This document shows positions 7,392-13,512 of a stretch of DNA of 13,631 nucleotides, piece after piece. Within the stretch, counting starts at the first letter, position 1; each line of letters opens with the position of its first letter. Position numbers and translations under genes: made by a program. The DNA comes from Ga0077555 sp031406575. GTDB lineage: Bacteria > Pseudomonadota > Alphaproteobacteria > Rhizobiales > Hyphomicrobiaceae. Where the stretch lies: assembly GCA_031406575.1 (NCBI GenBank), contig JANOHP010000145.1:1-13631 (forward strand), written 5' to 3'. The notes beneath the pieces were generated by a model, which saw only the letters and a program-made list of their open reading frames with translations, was not told the DNA's origin and ran no database searches.

Positions 7392-8468
7392 TCAGCGGCC
7401 GTCTGGCCAATCGAGGGCTGCCCCGGTCCGCAGAATGGCATCGATCGGGGCCCGAAAACCACGGTCGTCGTGCAGCACCAGACCGGCGAGCACCGCCAAA
7501 GGCGCGCGGCTGCCCTTTGTCGTGCGCACGATGATCCGATTGGCAGGCTGCCCGGCGCGAGGATGGAGGGGCAAAATCTCAGCCCCGCCGAACCGCCCCT
7601 GCAAAGCGGCCAAAACCCGATCGAGGGCATCGGCTCGGTGCACCATCACCAAGGTGCCGCCCGGCGCGACGACCCGGGCCAGAAAGCGCAGCCAACCGTC
7701 GAGATCGCTTTCGGGCATCGCATTGGCGCCGGCTTTGATGGCGTCCTGTGACCGCCGGCCCCGGCCCTCCTCCATCCACGGCGGATTGGCGAGAGCGAGA
7801 TCGAACGCGTTGCTTTGGAGCCCCTGCGCCTCGAGCCGAGCCGGGGTGTCCAAAAGATCGGCCTCGACGACGCTCACCCGGTCAGCGAGGTCGTTTCTCG
7901 AGGCGTTGTGGCGCGCCAGGGCCGCGAGTTCGGGGAAACGCTCCAGCAGCGTTACCGTCGCGGTTGGCACGCGGCGCGCAAAGCACAGGCCGGCAACCCC
8001 GACGCCAGCTCCCGCATCGAGAACGCGCAGAGGACGATCACACTCACCGGGTGCGGCCGCGGCGAGCAAGACGGCATCGACGCCGACGCGGAACCCCGTG
8101 CGCGGTTGCTGGATGGCGAGGCGACCCCCGAGAAAGGCGTCGTCGGTCACGTCCGGCGGTGGTGTCGTCTCGGACAGTGCCCCGAGAATTTCCGCTTTGC
8201 CTTCCGCTCCGTCGACTGGGCCGGAGCGGGCCGCAGCCGAGGTGCCGTCATCGTAGAGATGTGCCTCCAACCCGGCGTCCGCCAAGAGCTGGCGAGCCTC
8301 GCCTAGCGTCCCCTCGGCCACCAGAATACGCCTCGGAAACACCCCGATCGAACCTTCCAGAATGCTCATGTTGGCGTCGGCGACGTGGCACTCGATACCG
8401 GCATCGCGCAACAGAGCCTCGACGAAGCTGACGAGAACCGGGTCGTTGGTTCGCAAAAGGTCGCGCAT
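7392..8468 (-). CDS. DUF2007 domain fused to TrmN6/YfiC-like tRNA adenine-N6-methyltransferase
   Basis: This single open frame of 358 residues carries two modules. Residues 1-70 (LLRTNDPVLVSFVEALLRDA, NMSILEGS, FPRRILVAE) match the DUF2007 'putative signal transducing protein' family. Residues 71-105 are a variable linker. From about 107 on is a Rossmann methyltransferase with the SAM-binding motif VLDAGAGVGVAGL (149-161), acidic E176, and the NPPW motif (228-231) of N6-adenine methyltransferases. The DAFLGGRL..QQPRTGFRVGVDAVLLAAA entry resembles the TrmN6/YfiC group, which methylates A37 of tRNA1(Val). In alphaproteobacteria I recall these as two adjacent genes, so a fusion is notable. A GTG at codon 107 could in principle restart the methyltransferase. 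The ATG at 8468 fits the DUF2007 N-terminus. The S49 peptidase follows 169 bp downstream on the same strand. Confidence 0.83.
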   Translation of the reverse strand: MRDLLRTNDPVLVSFVEALLRDAGIECHVADANMSILEGSIGVFPRRILVAEGTLGEARQLLADAGLEAHLYDDGTSAAARSGPVDGAEGKAEILGALSETTPPPDVTDDAFLGGRLAIQQPRTGFRVGVDAVLLAAAAPGECDRPLRVLDAGAGVGVAGLCFARRVPTATVTLLERFPELAALARHNASRNDLADRVSVVEADLLDTPARLEAQGLQSNAFDLALANPPWMEEGRGRRSQDAIKAGANAMPESDLDGWLRFLARVVAPGGTLVMVHRADALDRVLAALQGRFGGAEILPLHPRAGQPANRIIVRTTKGSRAPLAVLAGLVLHDDRGFRAPIDAILRTGAALDWPDGR

Positions 8469-8527
8469 CGTTGCCCATCGAGGCGAAAGAGGTTACGTGG
8501 AGTGCGGGCAACCGAACGGGCACCCAT

Positions 8528-8549
8528 CAGGTCCGTAAGGCCGGACCTG
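8528..8549. promoter_or_regulatory. Inverted repeat in the divergent methyltransferase/polyprenyl synthase spacer
   Basis: CAGGTCCG and CGGACCTG form a perfect 8-bp inverted repeat around TAAGGC in the 148-bp gap between the two divergent genes. It could be an operator or a hairpin in a 5' leader. No consensus promoter is convincing beside it; TATATC at 8580-8585 is a weak -10 candidate for the plus-strand gene. No binding protein is suggested. Confidence 0.35.
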
Positions 8550-8616
8550 GGTACTCGACCGGCTGCCTTTGCCTCGCAGTATATCGCAGCGCCGCACAAA
8601 ACGAGGAAAACCTGTC

Positions 8617-9633
8617 TTGGGAGCCGTTGCCTCGCCCGGAAAAGGACACGAGCCTGTCGCTGGATTGCAGGCGATCATGGACCTCGTCGCCGCCGATATG
8701 GCGAGCGTCAACGAGATCATTCTCGATAAGGCGGTCTCCGACGTCGATCTGATCCCCAAGCTTGCCCATCATTTGATCGAATCGGGCGGCAAACGTCTTC
8801 GCCCGATGCTGACGATCGCCGGGGCCAAGCTGGCCGGCTACAGCGGCACGGGCCACATTCGATTGGCTGCGGCCGTCGAATTCATGCACACGGCCACCTT
8901 GTTGCATGATGATGTCGTGGACGAGAGCGATTATCGCCGAGGCAAGAAATCGGCGCGGCTGGTGTGGGGCAATCAGGCGAGCGTGCTCGTCGGCGATTTC
9001 CTGCTGGGCCAGGCCTTCCGCATGATGGTGGCTGTGGGATCACTGCCCGCGCTCGACATTCTTTCGAACGCCGCTGCCGTCATCGCCGAGGGCGAAGTCA
9101 TGCAGCTCGCTGCGGCCAAAAACTTGGCCACCACCGAGGCGGACTATCTGGCCATCATCGAAGCCAAGACCGCGACACTGTTTTCCGCAGCCGCGCAGGT
9201 CGGTCCGGCAATAGCGGGTCGCTCGCCTGCCGAACAGTCGGCGCTGGCCGCCTTCGGGCGCGATCTGGGCATTGCCTTCCAACTCGTCGACGACGCGCTC
9301 GACTATGGCGGCGACAGTGCGCGGCTCGGCAAGTCGGTGGGCGATGATTTCCGAGAGGGCAAGATTACGCTACCAGTCATCCTGGCCTTGCGTCGTGCCA
9401 CGGACGAAGAGCGCGAATTTTGGCACAAAACGCTGGTTGACGGCCAAACGAGTGAGCCAAACCTCGCCCACGCCAATACTCTGATGCAGAAATATCAAGT
9501 GATCGACGCCACCCTGCAACGGGCCCGCACCTACGGGCTCGAGGCCCGCGAGGCGTTGATGGTCTTCCCGCAGAGCGGGCCGCGTGATGCGCTCGCAGAG
9601 GTCGTGGAATTCTGCATCAGCCGCACGCATTGA
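8617..9633 (+). CDS. ispB: Long-chain trans-polyprenyl diphosphate synthase (ubiquinone side chain)
   Basis: This 338-residue enzyme condenses isopentenyl diphosphate units to build the side chain of ubiquinone. Both aspartate-rich motifs are intact: DDVVD (residues 98-102, in LLHDDVVDES) and DDALD (225-229, in FQLVDDALDYGG). The GGKRLRP substrate loop is also present. The residues just before the first motif (FMHTATLLHDD) lack a bulky aromatic side chain at the fifth position upstream, in keeping with a long product such as C40 or C50; the exact length cannot be read. In-frame starts are TTG at 8569, TTG at 8617 and ATG at 8677. I prefer TTG 8617: GAGG lies ten bases upstream, and the resulting MGAVASPGKG N-terminus matches the usual extension of alphaproteobacterial homologues. 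It is divergent from the methyltransferase gene and ends at the hairpin at 9678. Confidence 0.9.
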   Translation: MGAVASPGKGHEPVAGLQAIMDLVAADMASVNEIILDKAVSDVDLIPKLAHHLIESGGKRLRPMLTIAGAKLAGYSGTGHIRLAAAVEFMHTATLLHDDVVDESDYRRGKKSARLVWGNQASVLVGDFLLGQAFRMMVAVGSLPALDILSNAAAVIAEGEVMQLAAAKNLATTEADYLAIIEAKTATLFSAAAQVGPAIAGRSPAEQSALAAFGRDLGIAFQLVDDALDYGGDSARLGKSVGDDFREGKITLPVILALRRATDEEREFWHKTLVDGQTSEPNLAHANTLMQKYQVIDATLQRARTYGLEAREALMVFPQSGPRDALAEVVEFCISRTH

Positions 9634-9677
9634 GACACCCAACACAGTGCTGACCGTTGGCATTCGACAATCGACAA

Positions 9678-9704
9678 AGCCGCAGCGTCGAGAACGCTGC
9701 GGCT
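9678..9704. terminator. Hairpin between convergent genes, probable two-way terminator
   Basis: AGCCGCAGCGT and ACGCTGCGGCT form a perfect 11-bp stem with a five-base loop (CGAGA), 44 bp after the polyprenyl synthase stop and 57 bp from the stop of the opposing gene. The minus-strand flank reads TTTGTCG, a short T-tract; the plus-strand flank GGTTCC is not U-rich. Termination is thus better supported for the minus-strand gene. Confidence 0.65.
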
Positions 9705-9761
9705 GGTTCCGGGATCGTCATGCGCGATCGATACCGACCAGCGCCCGGGAAACGCCCGTGG

Positions 9762-10082
9762 TTACTTTTTGTCGGGTCCCTTGGGTGCGGGGACCGATTT
9801 CTTCGCCGGAAGTTTGGCGCAATGAGCAGCGCGCTTCGTCCCTTTTTGCGGTCCCGAGCTGATCTGAGCTTCCCGGATCCAATGGCATTCCGTGGCTTTG
9901 ACGGTGCACGCGGTCTGATCGAGGCCTTGGCAGGCCGATTTCGGCGCGGCCTTTTTCGCGGGTTCTTTGGCTGCTTTCGGCGCCGGCTCGGGCCCTTTGA
10001 GCTGAGCACTCGCGGCGCCACTGCCCAGGGCAATCGCGAGCGCGGTCAAGCACGCACTCAACGTCCAGGATGTGTTGTTCAC
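9762..10082 (-). CDS. Small secreted protein with Lys/Pro/Ala linker and four cysteines
   Basis: From GTG at 10082 the product is 106 residues. GGAG stands eight bases upstream. The residues that follow form a clear signal peptide (TSWTLSACLTALAIALGSG, with cleavage expected after ASA). The mature part begins with a Lys/Pro/Ala-rich segment (KGPEPAPKAAKEPAKKAAP) and then a compact region with four cysteines: ACQGLDQTACTVKATECHWI and AAHCAKLP. Two disulfides in the periplasm are plausible. The tail is again Lys/Pro-rich and ends in a double lysine. The pattern ACxGL.. AC.. A.C.W .. YC/HC recurs in small uncharacterised alphaproteobacterial proteins as I recall them; no function is known to me. 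The longer ATG frame to 10178 would bury the signal peptide and was not used. It stands alone, facing the polyprenyl synthase across a hairpin. Confidence 0.72.
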   Translation of the reverse strand: MNNTSWTLSACLTALAIALGSGAASAQLKGPEPAPKAAKEPAKKAAPKSACQGLDQTACTVKATECHWIREAQISSGPQKGTKRAAHCAKLPAKKSVPAPKGPDKK

Positions 10083-10115
10083 GACCGCGTCTCCAAATCG
10101 TTGTTGCCAGCTCTG

Positions 10116-10158
10116 AGTATAACACCCAGAAAGTGGCCGAAACCACGGCTGAGCCGTG
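10116..10158 (-). promoter_or_regulatory. Probable promoter and palindromic site of the small secreted protein gene
   Basis: On the minus strand TATACT (10121 to 10116) could be a -10 box about 34 bases before the GTG start. Where a -35 is expected the sequence GGTTTC is poor. Directly upstream is a perfect palindrome, CACGGCTGAGCCGTG (10144-10158, one central base), overlapping the -35 position. This placement suits a transcription factor acting at a weak -35. The factor is unknown. Confidence 0.45.
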
Positions 10159-10457
10159 AATATCTGTTCACAACTCATCTCCTTCGACCGGGCTGCCGTG
10201 GGATTCTACTGCAGGGTCATCTGCTCACCCCTTGCCCGAGTGACGGTTGTAACCTGAATTGACTGCCGGGCCGGCTCGGGTCGGAGATGTGCTGCTCTTG
10301 ATAACCGGCCCGTGAGCCACCAAAATCGCACGTCGAGCCTCCCGCAGATCGCGAGTCTGGAGAAGCGATCCGTAAATTTCGGGGTTCGGTCGAACTGGGC
10401 ATTGGCCGACGCCTGATCTTTTCCGTCGGAATCGTCGCCCGAAGTCATCGACATGGC
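10159..10457. other. Gene-free stretch upstream of the response regulator
   Basis: With the flanking leader sequences, about 411 bp separate the GTG at 10082 and the ATG at 10494. Short minus-strand frames exist (for example 10206-10454), but they have no recognisable domain, signal peptide, membrane helix or ribosome site. A separated GGGCCGG/CCGGCCC pair is too far apart to be a convincing structure. I see no RNA gene. Confidence 0.5.
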
Positions 10458-10487
10458 TTGGCGACGGCCACTCTACGGAGTTATAAT
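10458..10487 (+). promoter_or_regulatory. Sigma-70-type promoter for a probably leaderless regA message
   Basis: A perfect TATAAT stands at 10482-10487, with TTGGCG at 10458-10463 (18-bp spacer, four of six matches to the -35 consensus). Six bases separate the -10 box from the ATG at 10494, which is the expected transcription start. The message would then begin at or within a base or two of the start codon, with no room for a ribosome site. Confidence 0.6.
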
Positions 10488-10493
10488 CGGGCC

Positions 10494-11075
10494 ATGGACA
10501 AGAATGTGAAAGATACGGAAGACCTGTCATTTCGCCAGGATGAGCTTCCGGCAGACAAATCGCTGGTCATCGTCGATGACGATAAGGCCTTCCTGCAACG
10601 CTTCGGACGGGCGATGGAGCAACGTGGCTTCGAAGTCCGTATGGGCAGCTCGATTGCCGAGGGGCTGGACCTGATCCGCCAGAAAGCGCCCGCGTTTGCG
10701 GTCGTCGATATGCGGCTCGAGGACGGCAACGGCCTCGACGTGGTTGCCGAGCTTTCGAAAATCAGGCCGTCGGCTCGCATCATCGTGCTCACTGGTTACG
10801 GCAACTTCGCCACCGCCGTGTCGGCCGTGAAGCTGGGCGCGGTCGATTATTTGGCCAAGCCCGCCGATGCCGACGAGGTGACGGACGCGTTGCTGGCCCC
10901 GGCCAACGAGAAAGCACCGCCACCGGAAAATCCGATGTCGGCCGATCGTGTGCGGTGGGAGCACATCCAGCGCGTGTACGAGCTGTGCAACCGCAACGTG
11001 TCGGAAACGGCGCGTCGCCTCAACATGCATCGCCGCACGTTGCAGCGGATCTTGGCCAAGCGCGCGCCCAAGTAA
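10494..11075 (+). CDS. regA: RegA/ActR/PrrA-type redox response regulator
   Basis: This 193-residue cytoplasmic transcription factor has a receiver domain at about 22-135, with the acidic pocket VDDD (27-30), phospho-acceptor D72 in VVDMRL, T100 in VLTGYG and K122 in LAKPADADE. A proline-rich hinge (APPPENP, 141-147) leads to a Fis-type helix-turn-helix (about 150-190, containing NRNVSETARRLNMHRRTLQRI). The output domain matches the nearly invariant end of RegA/ActR/PrrA/RoxR as I recall it. These regulators control redox-linked functions such as cytochromes, carbon and nitrogen fixation and acid tolerance, usually with the kinase RegB/ActS. No kinase gene lies on either side here. I chose the ATG at 10494; a TTG at 10458 would lie inside the promoter. 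It converges on mmcB with 22 bp between stops. Confidence 0.92.
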   Translation: MDKNVKDTEDLSFRQDELPADKSLVIVDDDKAFLQRFGRAMEQRGFEVRMGSSIAEGLDLIRQKAPAFAVVDMRLEDGNGLDVVAELSKIRPSARIIVLTGYGNFATAVSAVKLGAVDYLAKPADADEVTDALLAPANEKAPPPENPMSADRVRWEHIQRVYELCNRNVSETARRLNMHRRTLQRILAKRAPK

Positions 11076-11097
11076 AGCGGCCGGCTCACATCCGGAG

Positions 11098-11607
11098 TCA
11101 GGCTTCGAAGGCTTTTTCCGGATCGGCGAGGGTCATCAGGCGTCCGGCCGCAATGCGCGCCAGTCGCAATGTGAGCGCTTTGCGGCGCGCGCCCGGCAGC
11201 GGGTGCTCAGCCGCCTCACGGATCATGTCCCCGCCCCACCGATCCGCGACCAGGATACCCACCTCCTCGGGCAGAATATCGCGTCGAAAGCCGGGCGACA
11301 CGGCGAAGTACAGCCGATCGCAATAGTCGCGATAGTCGGGCCACTTGTGATCGACGCGGAAATCTTCGACGCTCGACTTCACCTCGACGATGACCATCTC
11401 GCCCTTCTCGCCGATGGCAAAAAGGTCCGCGCGCCGGCCGTTGGGCAAGGCGACTTCCGGAATGGCCCGCAGACCATGCAGCGCCAGCAGCCGCACGGCG
11501 CCTCGGGCAATCTCGCGCGCCGCATCCGACTGCCGGCCATCGTCGAGCGGCGATCCCAGCCCCGTCGAGAGCGCGATTTTACTGATCCTGAGGGGTGTGT
11601 CGGTCAT
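11098..11607 (-). CDS. mmcB: MmcB-family DNA repair protein
   Basis: This 169-residue protein is related to Caulobacter MmcB, which is associated with resistance to mitomycin C damage. A PD-(D/E)XK nuclease-like core is visible: E51, then D61 in GRRADLFAI, E75 and K77 in MVIVEVKSS, followed by the family-typical DHKWPDYRDYCDRLYFAV. All four core residues are present, so catalytic nuclease activity is possible though unproven for the family. I chose the ATG at 11607; the frame stays open to 11739, but that extension (MEELLGWG...) overlaps the upstream gene start and looks non-coding. The ribosome site before 11607 is weak. I see no alphaproteobacterial LexA box (GTTC-N7-GTTC) in the 130 bp upstream, so SOS control is not evident. 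It is divergent from the flavin monooxygenase gene. Confidence 0.85.
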   Translation of the reverse strand: MTDTPLRISKIALSTGLGSPLDDGRQSDAAREIARGAVRLLALHGLRAIPEVALPNGRRADLFAIGEKGEMVIVEVKSSVEDFRVDHKWPDYRDYCDRLYFAVSPGFRRDILPEEVGILVADRWGGDMIREAAEHPLPGARRKALTLRLARIAAGRLMTLADPEKAFEA

Positions 11608-11737
11608 GGCCCGTCGGTACCTGTGTAGGCGGCCCCATCTGCCTTGCCTGTTGTCGGGACTTATCTCAAAGTATGGCGCAGAGCGGTAGCGGTCGAGACG
11701 CCGCTGAGGCGGCGCGCCCCATCCCAGGAGTTCCTCC

Positions 11738-13036
11738 ATGAAATCGATGTGGTTCCATCTGATGCCCTATACGGAGCTTCCCGAGGATTTCCGCGAGAAG
11801 CACCCGTCGGTGTGGGTCGACATTCATTCCAAGTTGTTCGATCCGCAGCGCGCGCATCACATGTACAACGACTTCCTCGACGAGCTCGAGTTCGCCGCCG
11901 ACTGTGGCTATGACGCGATCTGCTGCAACGAGCATCATTCCAACGGCTACGGGCTGATGCCGTCGCCCAATCTGATCGCTTCGGCGCTGGCGAGACGCAC
12001 CACTGACACGGCGATCTGCGTCATGGGTAATAGCCTCGCGCTCTACAATCCGCCGACGCGAGTGGCCGAAGAATTCGCGATGATCGATTGTATTTCTGGC
12101 GGTCGTTTGATCGCAGGCTTTCCGGTCGGCACGCCGATGGACACGACCTACGCCTACGGCGCCAACCCCTCGCAACTGCGCGAGCGCTATTACGAGGCCC
12201 ACGACCTCGTCATGAAGGCGTGGACGGAAAAGGAGACGTTTGCGTTCAACGGCCGCTACAATCAACAGCGTTACGTGAACATCTGGCCGCGCCCCGTGCA
12301 GCAGCCGCATCCGCCGGTGTGGATTCCGGGTGCGGGTTCAGTCGAGACGTGGCGGTGGGCGGCGCAGATGGACTACGTCTTCTGCTACCTGTCCTACTAC
12401 GGCTACAAGATGGCCAAGAACGTCATGACGGGCTTCTGGGAGGAGATGGCGCGGCTCGGCAAGGATCGCAATCCCTACCGCGCGGGCTTCGCGCAAGTCG
12501 TCGGCGTCGCTGAAAGCCGCCAGCAAGCGCTCGATCTCTACACGGAGCCCGCCGAATACTTCTATGGCCGCTGCCTGCACGTCGATTCCCGCTTTGCCTC
12601 GCCACCCGGTTATGTGACGGAAGCCACGCAACGCGCCGGCCTCGAGAGCCAAGTAAAAATGGCCGCCCAGGGCGCCAACGAGAGTGGGCCCTCGACCAAC
12701 GCATCGAGCGCCCAGAAGATGCAGTCTCTGTCGCGCGACATGAAAGGCATCGTCGACAACGGCTACGTCATCATCGGCTCGCCGAAAGACGTGACCGAGC
12801 AGCTGCACGACCTTGCGACCACGCTCAACGTCGGCAACCTGATGCTGTTGATGCAGTTCGGCAGCCTGTCGAAAGAGCTGACCAAGTACAACACCAAGCT
12901 CTTCGCAGACCAAGTGATGCCGAAGCTGCAACCGCTGTTTGCCGAGTGGGAGCATAAGTGGTGGCCCAACCCGATGGAGAAGGGTAAGCGCGCGCAATTG
13001 CCAGCGTTTGCGCCGAGGGTGGCGGCGGCGGAGTGA
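11738..13036 (+). CDS. Luciferase-like (LLM class) flavin-dependent monooxygenase
   Basis: This 432-residue protein is of the bacterial luciferase-like TIM-barrel family. Members use FMNH2 or F420 supplied by a separate reductase to oxygenate small hydrophobic compounds. Family landmarks include the barrel start with ELEFAADCGYDAICCNEHH (NEHH at residues 64-67), ISGGRLIAGFPVGTP, YEAHDLVMKAWTEKETFAFNG, and WPRPVQQPHPPVWIPGAGS. The C-terminal IGSPKDVTEQLHDL plus NVGNLMLLMQFGSL is the usual substrate-side helix and strand. AGGAG lies seven bases before the ATG. It is longer than the minimal 330-350 residues, the extra length being mainly a polar segment near 300-335 and the basic/proline tail. 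No flavin reductase gene is adjacent. The substrate is unknown; limonene or alkane type labels would be guesses. Confidence 0.88.
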   Translation: MKSMWFHLMPYTELPEDFREKHPSVWVDIHSKLFDPQRAHHMYNDFLDELEFAADCGYDAICCNEHHSNGYGLMPSPNLIASALARRTTDTAICVMGNSLALYNPPTRVAEEFAMIDCISGGRLIAGFPVGTPMDTTYAYGANPSQLRERYYEAHDLVMKAWTEKETFAFNGRYNQQRYVNIWPRPVQQPHPPVWIPGAGSVETWRWAAQMDYVFCYLSYYGYKMAKNVMTGFWEEMARLGKDRNPYRAGFAQVVGVAESRQQALDLYTEPAEYFYGRCLHVDSRFASPPGYVTEATQRAGLESQVKMAAQGANESGPSTNASSAQKMQSLSRDMKGIVDNGYVIIGSPKDVTEQLHDLATTLNVGNLMLLMQFGSLSKELTKYNTKLFADQVMPKLQPLFAEWEHKWWPNPMEKGKRAQLPAFAPRVAAAE

Positions 13037-13237
13037 GGGGGTGGGGACAAGTTGGAAACAACAGAAATTACCGGCGTCGTAGCGGTCACAGGTCGAATTA
13101 GCAGCACGCAGCGCTGCGTAACCTGACATTACACGTCCCGTGAATTGCCCGGTCAATGCCACTCCGCAGCCTCTAACCGACCCTACGGCTGCGCGTCTTC
13201 ATCCGCGAGGAGCCATCCTGGCGTGATCAAAGTGGTT
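13037..13237. other. Intergenic region with a perfect 14-bp palindrome
   Basis: ACGCAGCGCTGCGT (13106-13119) is perfectly palindromic and lies 70 bp after the monooxygenase stop. There is no T-tract beside it, so it is a poor intrinsic terminator. It is flanked by TTA and TAAC and could be the remnant of a dispersed palindromic repeat. No gene is evident. A short TTG-initiated plus-strand frame (13145-13348) has no ribosome site or family resemblance. Confidence 0.4.
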
Positions 13238-13462
13238 CTACAGCCAATCGCTAAACCACACCTCAATAATAGACTTCGCAAGACGAACGCTTGCAGCCGT
13301 CGCGATCACGACGATACCCACAGAATTCAGGTGATCAGGTGGAATTAACGAAGACGTGTCGCTCAGCAAGCGCGCGACGCCAGCAAAGCCCAGGCTGAGA
13401 TAAAGGAGATCAATCGCCTTAACCCATTGCCGCCCAAAAATACGCTTCAGAAGTGGCCCCAC
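13238..13462 (-). CDS. Hypothetical two-helix membrane protein, possibly truncated
   Basis: The frame reads 74 residues from GTG at 13462. It has two hydrophobic segments: AIDLLYLSLGFAGVARLL, and SVGIVVIATAASVRLAKSII followed by EVWFSDWL. A basic start (LLKRIFGRQWVK) comes before them, giving a sensible membrane topology. The WVKAIDLLYL opening resembles small uncharacterised rhizobial membrane proteins as I recall them, so I think it is real. The GTG has no ribosome site, and the frame is open only to a stop at 13499, where a palindromic repeat begins. The 5' end of an older, longer gene may have been lost to that repeat or to the insertion sequence beyond. Base composition here is visibly lower in GC than in the core genes, which would fit acquired or decaying DNA. 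Function unknown. Confidence 0.5.
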   Translation of the reverse strand: MGPLLKRIFGRQWVKAIDLLYLSLGFAGVARLLSDTSSLIPPDHLNSVGIVVIATAASVRLAKSIIEVWFSDWL

Positions 13463-13486
13463 AATTTCGGACGGTGCGGTAGGACG

Positions 13487-13511
13487 TTGGGTTACGCGCT
13501 ACGCGCTAGCT
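13487..13511. repeat. Degenerate palindromic repeat next to the insertion sequence
   Basis: The stretch TTGGGTTACGCGCTACGCGC followed by TAGCTAAC resembles the widespread type GGGTTACGC...GCGTAACCC seen dispersed in many proteobacterial genomes. The left half (GGGTTACGCGC) is intact while the right half is interrupted (GCGCTAGCTAAC). It includes a GCGCTACGCGC hairpin core. Membership of a genomic repeat family is inferred from memory. Confidence 0.4.
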
Positions 13512-13512
13512 A

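Noticed and set aside
7381..7402. CGGCCG-TTTCAG-CGGCCG hairpin around the methyltransferase stop codon as a terminator
   Set aside because: No T-tract follows on the minus strand, the arms are self-palindromic, and the next gene on the same strand is only 169 bp away.
10267..10314. GGGCCGG and CCGGCCC separated by about 35 bp as a structured RNA
   Set aside because: The 7-bp arms are far apart with no supporting inner pairing. Such matches are common at this GC content.
10206..10530. Minus-strand frames upstream of regA as a possible sensor kinase start or remnant
   Set aside because: Neither frame shows membrane segments, an H-box or any kinase motif, and neither has a ribosome site.
11699..11714. 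CGCCGC-TGAG-GCGGCG hairpin upstream of the monooxygenase as a riboswitch or attenuator
   Set aside because: A 6-bp GC hairpin is expected by chance in DNA this GC-rich. It lies 11 bases before the Shine-Dalgarno and no alternative pairing is visible.
13145..13348. Plus-strand frame opposite the two-helix membrane protein
   Set aside because: It begins at TTG without a ribosome site, is arginine/histidine/serine-rich, and overlaps the more protein-like minus frame.
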